This document shows positions 1 to 8,360 of a DNA stretch of 34,911 nucleotides, one piece after another. The translations under genes and the position numbers were made by a program. Source of the DNA: Gammaproteobacteria bacterium (GTDB taxonomy: Bacteria; Pseudomonadota; Gammaproteobacteria; Pseudomonadales; Pseudohongiellaceae); contig JAQWOJ010000095.1 in the NCBI GenBank assembly GCA_029245905.1, positions 1 to 34,911 on the forward strand, read 5' to 3'. The notes beneath the pieces are model-generated. The model ran no database searches. It was not told where the DNA came from and saw nothing but the letters and a program-made list of their open reading frames with translations. Position 1 is the first letter of the stretch. Each line of letters opens with the position of its first letter.

Positions 1-2
1 TA

Positions 3-200
3 GTCCTCAATATAATCGGCCTCGGCCTAGGGCCTTTTGCCGTCGGATATTTGAGCGACTTCCTATCACCATCACTGGGCACTGAATCTTTACGCTACGC
101 GATGGCTGCGCTTCTGCCGACAGTGATGATATGGTCAAGCATACATTTCTTCATTGCATCACGCACACTACACAAGGACCTCGAACAGGTGCCAGAGTAG
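3..200 (+). CDS. MFS transporter, C-terminal fragment
   Basis: This is the 3' end of a gene entering from the left edge; 65 codons are visible before a TAG at 198-200. The fragment carries a glycine-rich helix followed by GYLSDFL, a pattern typical of the loop and helix boundaries in major facilitator superfamily permeases. A second hydrophobic helix (around MAALLPTVMIWSSIHFFIA) ends in a short charged cytoplasmic tail. These look like the last two transmembrane helices of a 12-helix transporter, probably of the Spinster-like or sugar-phosphate type. The substrate cannot be inferred from this fragment. It converges on the next gene with only 8 bases between the stops. Confidence 0.7.
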   Translation, partial: VLNIIGLGLGPFAVGYLSDFLSPSLGTESLRYAMAALLPTVMIWSSIHFFIASRTLHKDLEQVPE

Positions 201-208
201 GAAATTAG

Positions 209-493
209 CTAGGAAGAAAGGTCTAACAAACCGTCTAGGACAAAGATCTCAACACTGCCTTCCACAATGCCATCTTCTGACATGGCCGCAGCGGTATCAG
301 GCGACTCCATCACGGCCATAAAGCTAGCTAGGTCTGTTGTATCGAAGCACGCAGCCACTTTCTTGTCGTCCCCCGCCCCCCAGTAGGCTAGCGTTATAGC
401 CTGCCTCAAGAATAAATCTGAATGAGTCACAAATCCGCTCTTCCATCGCTCCACATCTTCAACCTCAGCTCTAACAATTACTTTTGTAGTCAC
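209..493 (-). CDS. Small dimeric alpha/beta-barrel-like protein (ABM-type)
   Basis: A 94-residue soluble protein without signal peptide. Its pattern is beta strand (KVIVRAEV), helix (VERWKSGFVTHSDLF), strand, strand (VAACFDT), helix (LASFMAVMESPDTAAAM) and final strand (VEIFVLDG). The phrase 'EVEDVERWKSGF' resembles the opening of small dimeric alpha/beta-barrel proteins of the ABM/DUF-type families. These are often of unknown function or act as small oxygenases or isomerases. The start is GTG at 491-493 with a G-rich stretch just upstream. It converges with the MFS fragment and lies downstream of the orphan membrane protein on the other side. The fold assignment is by pattern only. Confidence 0.6.
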   Translation of the reverse strand: MTTKVIVRAEVEDVERWKSGFVTHSDLFLRQAITLAYWGAGDDKKVAACFDTTDLASFMAVMESPDTAAAMSEDGIVEGSVEIFVLDGLLDLSS

Positions 494-529
494 TATATAA
501 CCCCCAATCTTTGTAAATTAAAAAAAACA

Positions 530-2269
530 TCATGGAAAGACAAACCAGCCAGAAAGATCATAAAAAATTCCGGACGCAGAGAATCCCTCCAAGCCAATTA
601 CAAGCCCCGTAAATAAAATACCTAGAAAAGAGCCTACCAAACTTCGACTAGCTGGATAGCCGAGAAGAACTGTAGGCTTATAGGTGAGCTCATTAAAGCC
701 TAGTGACTCATCCGCCTGTTCCATAAGAGCCCGCACAATGGACAAACGCTCTTCTTCGTCGACATTTGCACTCAGTCGACAACTTGCAATCTTCTCCTCT
801 AAGATAAACATTTTTTTACGCAATCTGTCGCAATGAATTTCGCTTAATCGTTGCAATTTTATCGCCGAAAAAATAGCGCCTAAACTAGCAAAGGCTATAA
901 CTATAATAATCATCAAAAGAACGGCGATAGTTGAAAAATGGTGGGCAAAGGGCGTCCAGAATATTACATTAAGCATCGCAACACATATAAGGGAGAAGAG
1001 AAACAGTATAGACGTATAACCTTGAATCCGATCATAGAAAGCACTACCAAATGATTTTAAAACTCTACGTGTCAGTGTCCAGGCAAAAACATTTGATTTT
1101 CGCTCTAAGTCAATTAGCAGATAACTATCTTTACCATGAACTTCTGAATCATGGGGATACAGTCTACTTAGCTTAATCCCAGGGTACTCAATTAGATCAC
1201 CGAGCATTTCTAAACAGGATCTCCGCCTATCGAAATCAAATTTACATAGCAATCCAAATAAAAGAAGCTGATGGCACACGAAAAGACCAACCAACGATCC
1301 AGACCCAATGATAACAGTTGCGAGAGATGATCCAAAAAATTCCAAATCGTAAATATTAAAAACCAGGAGCGCAAGCGCTGGCAGGGCTAATGCGAATACG
1401 CCCATGGTTACATTCATCGCAGATTCATTCTTCTTTAAATTAGGGTTATTTTCATAAGCCGACTTCAGGATTTCTGTTAACAAAAATGCTGATGATATTT
1501 CAGTTTCATCGGTTAATTCTGTTTTTGCGCTGTACCTGGAGCCACGACCCCGTTTTCCAAGCAGCTCAGCGGAATTCTTGTCGAGCGAAAAAGGTAAACC
1601 CTGAAGCAAAACGTCATTTTCATCCATCGCGATCGCGAGTTCGTCCTCTATTAAACCTGGGTAATCCCTGGGCTTCGACCAACCCCAAGTAATCAACTGC
1701 CTTCTGGTCTTATCACCGTCCCATTCGGGAGCAGGCATAGACAATTTTCCATAAGTCTCGCGCCTAAAATAACCGTACTTGACCGACACGATCAGTCTTC
1801 TCATAAATAAACAGGTGAAGGCCACTATCACCAAAAATGCATCAATATCTGATAGAGATCCAGCCTCAGTAAATAAAGTGAGCACAAGCGCCGTCGTCAG
1901 TAACCATGAGCCCGGGAAAAAAAATAACCAACAAATAATGATAAAACCTAACGAGTTATACTTTGTTGAGAGCGGAAGTATTCCTCTATTTTGACAAACA
2001 CACCATGCCCGAGAAAAAGAGCGTTCTATCATTAATGCTACGAACGGAGACATGAGCCCAGGAGGAGAGTTCTCATATAAGAGAGACTCCCAAAATTGCC
2101 TCCAAGAAAAGTCTACGGTGTTGTAAAATTCTTTATCTGAATCTAAACCACTCTCAGCCCGCAAATTTGCGGCCTGGTAATTAGAAGTAATATTCCGGAT
2201 AAATGCTTCATCATTGCGCTTAGCGGTCTTAGCTGTCATAACCGACACCATTATTGTTGGCTTTATCAT
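530..2269 (-). CDS. Orphan multi-spanning membrane protein, 579 aa
   Basis: A long uninterrupted reading frame with no family I recognise. About 100 mostly soluble residues precede paired hydrophobic segments near residues 105-155. A polar domain rich in charged residues follows (about 160-275), then further helices around 285-345, 415-470 and 545-575, giving six to eight membrane spans. Between the last groups is a charged stretch containing SEIHCDRLRKKMFILEEKIASC, which could form a short coiled coil. The start is ATG at 2267-2269; in-frame ATGs at codons 7 and 11 are also possible because no strong ribosome binding site marks any of them. The gene stands alone on its strand, with 264 empty bases between it and amiD. 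Confidence 0.7.
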   Translation of the reverse strand: MIKPTIMVSVMTAKTAKRNDEAFIRNITSNYQAANLRAESGLDSDKEFYNTVDFSWRQFWESLLYENSPPGLMSPFVALMIERSFSRAWCVCQNRGILPLSTKYNSLGFIIICWLFFFPGSWLLTTALVLTLFTEAGSLSDIDAFLVIVAFTCLFMRRLIVSVKYGYFRRETYGKLSMPAPEWDGDKTRRQLITWGWSKPRDYPGLIEDELAIAMDENDVLLQGLPFSLDKNSAELLGKRGRGSRYSAKTELTDETEISSAFLLTEILKSAYENNPNLKKNESAMNVTMGVFALALPALALLVFNIYDLEFFGSSLATVIIGSGSLVGLFVCHQLLLFGLLCKFDFDRRRSCLEMLGDLIEYPGIKLSRLYPHDSEVHGKDSYLLIDLERKSNVFAWTLTRRVLKSFGSAFYDRIQGYTSILFLFSLICVAMLNVIFWTPFAHHFSTIAVLLMIIIVIAFASLGAIFSAIKLQRLSEIHCDRLRKKMFILEEKIASCRLSANVDEEERLSIVRALMEQADESLGFNELTYKPTVLLGYPASRSLVGSFLGILFTGLVIGLEGFSASGIFYDLSGWFVFP

Positions 2270-2533
2270 TCTTATTCAATTTAAAAGTTCTTCTCACTCA
2301 TAACTCAAGAATTTTTTATCGAGCTTTTACGCCCCGATTATGTCTAACGTGCCCCAAGAGATAGCAATCAATTTCCGGACAAGACTAATGTAACGAGCAT
2401 AGGTCGGTCAGGTCAACTAAACTCACTGACTTAGGCAAATTCACAAAGTTTGAAAAATTCCTGTTAGCGCTGGTTAAAGAATCTTCTTCGCTATCGTGTA
2501 CAATACGATCAAAAATAGCCCCTGTCAGAAAAG

Positions 2534-3442
2534 ATGCCTAAAAGTCGAACAGCCTTTCTTATTTTGATCAGCTTAGTTCTCGCCAGTTGCGGTGGAGTGA
2601 GTTATGTTGAAGTCATTTCTACTAACCAGAATAGCCGCGTCAACTACCTAGTTATCCATGCGACCTCTGGATATTTTGAGGAATCATTAAGACTTTTAAC
2701 TACACGAAACCCTAACCCGGTGAGTTCGCACTATCTAGTCCCCTATAAAGGAGACCCAACTTATAACGAAAACAGCTTAAGTGTTTACCGGTTGGTCCCC
2801 GAAGAACGGCGAGCATGGCATGCTGGAGTAAGCCAATGGGGGGAAGAGACATCTTTAAACGATCGATCTATTGGAATTGAGGTTGTAAATAATTTTACCT
2901 GCAATGGGTCCTTACGAAACTTGTCACCAGAACAACCAATAGACTTAGAATGCAATTTCCCTAGCTATCCCGAATCTCAGCTGGAGATACTGATCGTCCT
3001 AATTGAAGAGATCTTAGGAAGATATCCGGAAATTGATCCGGTCGATATTGTAGCTCATGCAGATATAGCCCCAAATAGAAAATCAGATCCCGGCCCTCAA
3101 TTTCCATGGGAGGACTTGTACAAAAGGGGCATAGGAGCCTGGTATGATATTGACGCTAAAAATAAATATTTAAGCCAGCTTGAGAATCAAGCGGCATCCA
3201 TCTCCGAATTACAGTGCGAACTTTTGAACTATGGCTACCCAATTGAAGTAACGGGCGAGCATGATACTCAGAGTATGTTCGCGTTTAGAGCTTTTCAAGT
3301 TCATTTCCGCCCTTCAAGCTATGACGGCCTTGTTGACAATGAAACTGCGGCAATTCTTTACGCGCTGAATGAGAAATATGATCGAGGACTACCCAGTGCA
3401 AATTGTAAGCCCGAAACAGGCTCAAGACACACTTTAAATTAA
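2534..3442 (+). CDS. amiD: N-acetylmuramoyl-L-alanine amidase, AmiD-type lipoprotein
   Basis: Predicted zinc amidase cleaving the bond between MurNAc and the stem peptide, anchored in the outer membrane. Residues 1-18 form a lipoprotein signal ending in LAS-Cys19. The residue after Cys is Gly rather than Asp, so outer-membrane sorting is expected. An Amidase_2 domain follows. His42 (VIHATSG), His175 (VAHADIAP) and Asp185 (KSDPGPQF) match the zinc ligands of the AmpD/AmiD family, and Glu116 (GIEVVN) matches the catalytic glutamate. Residues about 225-280 form a C-terminal peptidoglycan-binding type 1 domain, the same domain order as E. coli AmiD (276 aa). The protein is 302 aa. The gene ends one base before the kynureninase stop on the opposite strand. 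A possible but weak -10 (TACAAT, 2499-2504) precedes it. Confidence 0.9.
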   Translation: MPKSRTAFLILISLVLASCGGVSYVEVISTNQNSRVNYLVIHATSGYFEESLRLLTTRNPNPVSSHYLVPYKGDPTYNENSLSVYRLVPEERRAWHAGVSQWGEETSLNDRSIGIEVVNNFTCNGSLRNLSPEQPIDLECNFPSYPESQLEILIVLIEEILGRYPEIDPVDIVAHADIAPNRKSDPGPQFPWEDLYKRGIGAWYDIDAKNKYLSQLENQAASISELQCELLNYGYPIEVTGEHDTQSMFAFRAFQVHFRPSSYDGLVDNETAAILYALNEKYDRGLPSANCKPETGSRHTLN

Positions 3443-3443
3443 A

Positions 3444-4679
3444 TCAAGTAACCTTTAGACGCCGCTGGAATCTCGATTCAGCAAATATCTCGCTACCTAC
3501 TACTTCAGCTAGCGCCTCAACTGCCGCGCCTATCTCTGCGAAGCACAAAACCAATGGAGAAAAACCGACGCGGAGCAAGTTAGGGCTTCTAAAATCAGCG
3601 ATTACGCCCGCTTCCTCCCAAGCCCGGCAGATGGCATAGGCCTCGGGGTGAGAAAAAGAAAGTTGAGCCCCGCGCTTATTTGCATTTCTCGGAGAGACTA
3701 ACTGCAAATCGTTAAGCTCAGAATGCTGTTTTACCATATCCAAAAAATATTCACTTAACAGCATGTGTTTTTTTTGCAACTGCGCTACATCAATATCGAT
3801 AAATAAGCTAAGCGCTTCATCTAGAGCTGCCAGAGAAAGGATTGGGGGAGTTCCGGTCATGAATTGATCGACACCTTTAGCCGGAACGAAGTTTTTATCA
3901 AAATTAAAAGGTGTCAAATGACCCATCCAACCATTAACAGGCTGTGTGAAATTATTATGATGCTTATTATTAATATAAACAAAAGATGGGGCGCCTGGAC
4001 CGCCGTTAAGGTATTTGTAACCACAACCTACCGCAAAATCAACACCCCATTCATCTAAGCTTAGTGGCAATACCCCAGCACTATGAGCAAGGTCCCATAT
4101 CACCAGCGCCCCCCGTTCGTGTGCCGCTTTAGTAAGGATATCAATATCATGTGCGGCTCCATCACGGAAATTGACGTGGCTAAGCATCAAAACAGCGACG
4201 TTCTCACTTAGGGCGTGTATTAGCTGACTCGCGTTCACCATTTTAAGTTCGCAGTTCACAGTACCCAATAAATTCTGTAATCCTTGTGCAACATAGAGGT
4301 CGGTCGGAAAATTATCTTTCTGAGATAAAATGCATTTGCGATCGGGCTTTAGTTGCAAGCAAGAAGCCAATAATTTAAAAAGATTAATTGAAATGGAGTC
4401 ACAGCAAATCACCTGTCCAGCAGCTGCGCCGATAATCGGAGCAATCTTTTCACCGACTTCCTTAGACAAATCAATCCAGCCATGCTTATTCCAACTGCCG
4501 ATTAGATCTTGCCCCCATTGGTCGTTCAGCACCATGTCCAAACGCTGCAACACAATAGTCGGCAACGGGCCAAGAGAGTTCCCATTCAGGTAAATGATGT
4601 CCTTGGGCAGCCTAAATAATTCTCGCTTACCAAATAGGTCATCCTGGCTATCTAATTCAGCAGCCCTTTCGAAGCTCAC
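3444..4679 (-). CDS. kynU: Kynureninase
   Basis: PLP enzyme splitting kynurenine (or 3-hydroxykynurenine) into anthranilate (or 3-hydroxyanthranilate) and alanine in tryptophan catabolism. At 411 aa it has normal family length. Visible family motifs are YLNGNSLGPLP near residues 30-40, the phosphate-site region CDSISINLFK (93-102), DLAHSAG (196-202) and GCGYKYLNGGPGAP, with Lys222 as the expected PLP Schiff-base lysine. The start is GTG, placed directly after the TAA of the upstream hydrolase with no spacer. An AGGAG ribosome binding site lies inside the end of that gene, so translational coupling is likely. No tryptophan 2,3-dioxygenase is in the window, so the first pathway step must be encoded elsewhere. 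Confidence 0.93.
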   Translation of the reverse strand: MSFERAAELDSQDDLFGKRELFRLPKDIIYLNGNSLGPLPTIVLQRLDMVLNDQWGQDLIGSWNKHGWIDLSKEVGEKIAPIIGAAAGQVICCDSISINLFKLLASCLQLKPDRKCILSQKDNFPTDLYVAQGLQNLLGTVNCELKMVNASQLIHALSENVAVLMLSHVNFRDGAAHDIDILTKAAHERGALVIWDLAHSAGVLPLSLDEWGVDFAVGCGYKYLNGGPGAPSFVYINNKHHNNFTQPVNGWMGHLTPFNFDKNFVPAKGVDQFMTGTPPILSLAALDEALSLFIDIDVAQLQKKHMLLSEYFLDMVKQHSELNDLQLVSPRNANKRGAQLSFSHPEAYAICRAWEEAGVIADFRSPNLLRVGFSPLVLCFAEIGAAVEALAEVVGSEIFAESRFQRRLKVT

Positions 4680-5528
4680 TTATAACTCCTTCGACAGAAT
4701 TTCTACTAGGTCTCTAAATGCAACAGTGCCCGGGTGCACCCAATCAAAGTGACCAGCACCTGGACTTATGATCGTAGTCGCGTCAGGCAACGAGGCTTGC
4801 TGAGGTGGAACGACTTGATCAATGTCGCCCTGCAATAAAAATGCCGCTAAGTCGATGCCGTGGTTCCCTGGATTAGCGTCATAAAACGCAGCTTCGCGCT
4901 CTTCTGCAGAGCCACCCATAAAAAGCGGAGTCGCCTGCTGGCAACTGTTATCGCCGCGAGAATAGGCTGCCAAATTAGTTATGGCCGCAAGCCCAACTAT
5001 GATATCTGGCTCGACCAACAAGTGCTCTGATCGTGCTCCCGCTAACAGAGCTAGATGACCGCCAGCGGAGTGCCCAACTATTGCTAAATTCTCTAAACTT
5101 ACTCCGTAGGAGGACAGCTCACGAACTTTATTAATACCGGCGACCACGTCATCAAACGTGCCCGGCCACCCTCCACCCTCGTCACCAGTCCGACGATATT
5201 CTATCGACCATACCGCATAGTCCTCCGACGCTAGAGCTGTGCTGAACGCCCTTGAATGATCGACACTGTATTCATTGAGCCAGCAGCCTCCATGAATAAA
5301 AATTACGGTGCCGAGGCTAGTTCTATCCGGCAACCAAAGCTGTCCGAATTGAAGCGAGCTTTCACCATAACTAACTCGATAGTCACTTTCACGATAAGTG
5401 AGGTCAAGCACATTATCAAAGCTAACATCGGCATCCACTTTCGCATAGCTTTCATCAGCAGCCCAGCTTGAAGAGAACAAGGCTAGGGTAAAAAAAGTAA
5501 TTACATAAAGAAATGGCTTGGCTAACAT
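4680..5528 (-). CDS. Exported alpha/beta hydrolase, formamidase/esterase-like
   Basis: A 282-residue hydrolase of the HGG (hormone-sensitive-lipase/AFMID) group. The oxyanion-hole HGG is at 79-81, the nucleophile Ser154 sits in GHSAGG, the acid is Asp235 or Asp237 (GDIDQVV) and the base is His260 (GAGHFDW). The direct upstream position to kynU suggests N-formylkynurenine formamidase, the step before kynureninase. However, residues 1-23 look like a cleavable signal peptide (hydrophobic core then SSSWA-A), which is unexpected for a cytosolic formamidase. It may therefore be a periplasmic esterase that merely shares the operon. Its stop abuts the kynU GTG. Assignment to the fold is firm; the substrate is inference. 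Confidence 0.8.
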   Translation of the reverse strand: MLAKPFLYVITFFTLALFSSSWAADESYAKVDADVSFDNVLDLTYRESDYRVSYGESSLQFGQLWLPDRTSLGTVIFIHGGCWLNEYSVDHSRAFSTALASEDYAVWSIEYRRTGDEGGGWPGTFDDVVAGINKVRELSSYGVSLENLAIVGHSAGGHLALLAGARSEHLLVEPDIIVGLAAITNLAAYSRGDNSCQQATPLFMGGSAEEREAAFYDANPGNHGIDLAAFLLQGDIDQVVPPQQASLPDATTIISPGAGHFDWVHPGTVAFRDLVEILSKEL

Positions 5529-5632
5529 TATTTAGGATTAACTCGCTAACATAAGAATAAAAATTCTATCCCGTTTCAACATAGAGTAATAGTTACAAGA
5601 TCTGTTTGCTTCTTTTACTCCGCAACTTGACC

Positions 5633-6304
5633 CTAATGAAAACTAGCGATCTGATTTAGGTCCTTACGCTTGATGACAGGCACTTTTGCATCTTCTTGGG
5701 GATAACCTACCACTATCAACATTAAGGGCTTCTCTCTAACAGGGCGGTCCAAGATTTCGTTAAGAAACTTCATAGGACTCGGGGTATGAGTCAAAGTAGC
5801 CAACCCCGCATTATGAAGCGCTGCGACTAACAATCCCGTAGCTATGCTGACAGATTCGGTCACGTAATAATTTTTTTGCTTCTTCCCAGCATCATCTACA
5901 TCAAATTTTCTGGCAAACACGGCAATCAACCAAGGGGCAATTTCCAGAAACGGCTTATTTGCGTCCGTGCCAAAAGGGGCAAGAGCCTCAAGCCAATCCT
6001 GCGGGGCGCGACCATCATAGAATTGACGCTCTTCCTCTTCGGCTCCCAAGCGAATCTTTTTTTTGATCGTTGAACTACCAACAGCGGCAAAATGCCAGGG
6101 CTGACGATTCGCTCCACTGGGAGCCGTTCCGGCCGTTGCCAAGGCGTTTTGAATAATATCCTGCTTTACGGGCCGATCAGAAAAGTCCCTTACGGTTCTG
6201 CGTGTGGACATTCGGGTAAGAAATGATTCAGCTCGGGCTCTCATTTCGCTTTCTGTTAGCTCCTGAAATTCGAGGCCTTCAAACTTTTTTAATGATTCAG
6301 ACAT
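5633..6304 (-). CDS. Nitroreductase-fold flavoprotein, iodotyrosine-deiodinase-like
   Basis: A 223-residue FMN enzyme of the nitroreductase superfamily. STRRTVRDFSDRPV (33-46) and TAPSGANRQPW (60-70) form the FMN site, and the C-terminal part YVTESVSIATGLL...HNAGLATLT...EKPLMLIVVGYP is characteristic of the iodotyrosine deiodinase (IYD) branch. In an alignment from memory with human IYD, Glu92, Tyr96 and Lys117 fall where Glu157, Tyr161 and Lys182 bind the zwitterion of halotyrosine. The Tyr-Lys spacing of 21 residues is identical. Unlike vertebrate IYD there is no membrane anchor, so the protein should be soluble and cytosolic. Reductive dehalogenation is plausible, but other nitro or quinone substrates remain possible. 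It is transcribed alone, between two unrelated genes. Confidence 0.85.
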   Translation of the reverse strand: MSESLKKFEGLEFQELTESEMRARAESFLTRMSTRRTVRDFSDRPVKQDIIQNALATAGTAPSGANRQPWHFAAVGSSTIKKKIRLGAEEEERQFYDGRAPQDWLEALAPFGTDANKPFLEIAPWLIAVFARKFDVDDAGKKQKNYYVTESVSIATGLLVAALHNAGLATLTHTPSPMKFLNEILDRPVREKPLMLIVVGYPQEDAKVPVIKRKDLNQIASFH

Positions 6305-6471
6305 AGCGTTTTCTACTCACTTAGAAAAGTTTCTATTTAAATTAAGGCACCCTGTGAAGATCAATTCATGCTTTAAGAACTCGCAGAGGGCAATTACAGA
6401 TTGTCTAGCTACTCAAGAAAGTCCGAAGTTCAGGGGTGCGGTCACGTTAAACATCAAATTAGTCGAGATAA

Positions 6472-7062
6472 TCAAGAGCCAAGTTTACGGTCAACGAAAT
6501 CTATCCTGTCTTGTCCCCAAAATACCTCATCGCCAACAATATACGTGGGCGCTCCATAGACTCCGCGCTCAATAGCAGCTTCGCTATCGGCCCGCCTAGA
6601 ATCTAGCATGACACTTTCTTGCTCCATTAAAGCCTCTCCATGTAAACCATGACCCTCAGCTATCGACAGTAAAGTTGAACGATCACTGATATCCAGCTCA
6701 TCTTCCCAAACGGCTTTGAGGCAAGATCCAGCAAACGCCAGAGCCTGATTTACGTCGTTTTGCCTGATAGCCAACACCATAGCGGCTGCCAAGTGGTCGC
6801 TCACTGGAAAGTGCTTCGGCCGGAGGGTCAATGGTACCTCTAAAAATTCGCGCCACCTCGTCAATTCTTGCAAGCGATAATTTTTCCGTTGCTGCGACCT
6901 TTTCGGCAATGGAATTCCCCCGGTTGCGGGGAGAATTATGGATAAATCTATAGGATAAATTGAAACGCTAGCTTGATGCTTTTTTGCGATTTTTAATAGA
7001 CGCCCATGTCCCAGATATGACCATGGAGATGCTAAGGAAAGGTAATAATCAATGTGCTTCAC
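6472..7062 (-). CDS. DsbA-family protein, HCCA isomerase / GST-kappa-like
   Basis: A 196-residue thioredoxin-fold protein of the 2-hydroxychromene-2-carboxylate isomerase / kappa-class glutathione transferase group. The N-terminal motif is YYLSLASPWSYLG (6-18). The family replaces the DsbA CxxC with an S-P-W/F type motif, where a serine contacts glutathione. The C-terminal motif GVYGAPTYIVGDEVFWGQDRI contains the cis-proline and closing strand that define the family. Such enzymes act in naphthalene-type aromatic degradation or as general glutathione-dependent isomerases or transferases; the exact substrate cannot be read here. The start is GTG at 7060-7062. The neighbours on the same strand are flavoproteins, with gaps too large to claim a tight operon. 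Confidence 0.8.
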   Translation of the reverse strand: MKHIDYYLSLASPWSYLGHGRLLKIAKKHQASVSIYPIDLSIILPATGGIPLPKRSQQRKNYRLQELTRWREFLEVPLTLRPKHFPVSDHLAAAMVLAIRQNDVNQALAFAGSCLKAVWEDELDISDRSTLLSIAEGHGLHGEALMEQESVMLDSRRADSEAAIERGVYGAPTYIVGDEVFWGQDRIDFVDRKLGS

Positions 7063-7131
7063 GGTCGTATTCCATTTTTTATGATTAGTTGTATAGGTAA
7101 TGACATTCTTCTTAATCTCTAAGCTTTTAAA

Positions 7132-7788
7132 TTAATTGAGCTCCCCATTCGCCACGTAATTCTCATATTCCTCTATGGTTATTAGCCCTAAGACTTCAGC
7201 CTCGGCTCGATCTTGTTCACGCAAGACATCCTGAACAAGATCTACGCGTTTCCATAGGGCAAGAGATGCTTTACCATCCTTTCCCGGCAAATAAGGTGAT
7301 GTTTCCAGCGCTTGCATTCTGTGGACATACCTTGGGCAATTTACCCATACGTGATCCAAAGAGACCTCAACAACTAAATTAGCGCCAGGATAGCTATCTA
7401 ACATCGGGCCCTCCCTTAAGCATCTAGCCCTTCCCCGCAGCCGCAGTCGCTGAGGGGTTTCAAAATCTATAAAAAGCAGTCCGACTTTTACTTGTGCTTC
7501 TATATTTCCTATCGACATGAACATCCCGTTCCCATCATAGTTAGGAAAAACGATAGTCGCAGCGTTGAGCACCCTAACAAATCCTATATTGCCGCCCTTA
7601 TAGGAGCAGGAGGGGTAACCCAACTCATCCGTTGTAGAAAGGTAAAACATATTCTGATTATGAATGAATTCAATTTGTTGGTCTGACAGTTCTGTCGTTA
7701 CAACAGCCTCTTCGATCCGGTTTGCAAGACTCGTGGTCTCAAATTCGTTCTGCAGACGCCGTTGTGCTTTAGTAAAAAACTCAGACAT
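7132..7788 (-). CDS. PNPOx-family FMN-binding split-barrel protein
   Basis: A 218-residue protein resembling pyridoxamine 5'-phosphate oxidase-like FMN-binding proteins. After a helical N-terminus, residues about 40-65 (FIHNQNMFYLSTTDELGYPSCS) match the first strands of the split barrel. VFPNYDGNGMFMSIGNI and VGLLFIDFETPQRLRLRGRARCL match later strands of the subgroup that handles F420 or FMN and small substrates. The C-terminal 60 residues are more variable. It is probably not the biosynthetic PdxH, because the PdxH substrate-binding tail is not apparent. The start is ATG at 7786-7788 preceded by AGGG. It lies 36 bases downstream of the small lipoprotein gene. Confidence 0.75.
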   Translation of the reverse strand: MSEFFTKAQRRLQNEFETTSLANRIEEAVVTTELSDQQIEFIHNQNMFYLSTTDELGYPSCSYKGGNIGFVRVLNAATIVFPNYDGNGMFMSIGNIEAQVKVGLLFIDFETPQRLRLRGRARCLREGPMLDSYPGANLVVEVSLDHVWVNCPRYVHRMQALETSPYLPGKDGKASLALWKRVDLVQDVLREQDRAEAEVLGLITIEEYENYVANGELN

Positions 7789-7824
7789 ATTAAACCCTAG
7801 ACTTGAATATAACTGCGAAGTTAG

Positions 7825-8157
7825 TCAAAGCGGTCTTCTTGAATTCGTGGGTGCTAACGGGGGATTGGTGCTTCGCGATTTTTCATTGAGAAGGGGGAAG
7901 AATCTCGCCGAATTTACACTTGCACCGGGGGCGATTGGCTGAATACTTTTTTTAATCTCGTCCAAAGTTCCACACCTTCTTTCACGCTCCATGGTTACAC
8001 CGACCTCAATGTCTAGGCAGTTCACTTGTTCTGAAAGAGGGACCTGCACATTATAAGATTGAAGCTCGGCCTCACTCATTTCAAGAAAATTAGGTTGAGT
8101 AACTGATTTACAAGACCCAAAACCAAAAAATGTTACAAAAACAAAAAGAATACGCAT
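7825..8157 (-). CDS. Small putative lipoprotein, unknown function
   Basis: A 110-residue frame that begins with a short hydrophobic signal (RILFVFVTFFGFG) followed directly by a lipobox-like SC at residues 15-16. The remainder is polar, with two further cysteines (in VNCLDIEV and RRCGTLDE) and a proline-rich, basic end. I recognise no family. No clear ribosome binding site precedes the ATG at 8155-8157. The evidence for coding is therefore the lipobox and the position upstream of, and in line with, the PNPOx-like gene. Confidence 0.5.
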   Translation of the reverse strand: MRILFVFVTFFGFGSCKSVTQPNFLEMSEAELQSYNVQVPLSEQVNCLDIEVGVTMERERRCGTLDEIKKSIQPIAPGASVNSARFFPLLNEKSRSTNPPLAPTNSRRPL

Positions 8158-8360
8158 AATGAGTGTCCATTGTTTTCTAACGATTTTCTTGGCTTAGACA
8201 GCCCTAGAGGACGATATCAGAAGTCAGCGATTACATAACACCCCAACATTATCCCCGACTAAGCCAACAGAGTAATTTGTAATCGCCCTAGCGAAAACAG
8301 ACTGAGACTAGAAGTCAATGAGAGCTCCAGCCCCTCCATCGAGTCAAAGCTTTTTCAAAA

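Noticed and set aside
6354..6575. Plus-strand 73-codon frame
   Set aside because: It overlaps the end of the HCCA-isomerase-like gene and shows no protein-like pattern or ribosome binding site.
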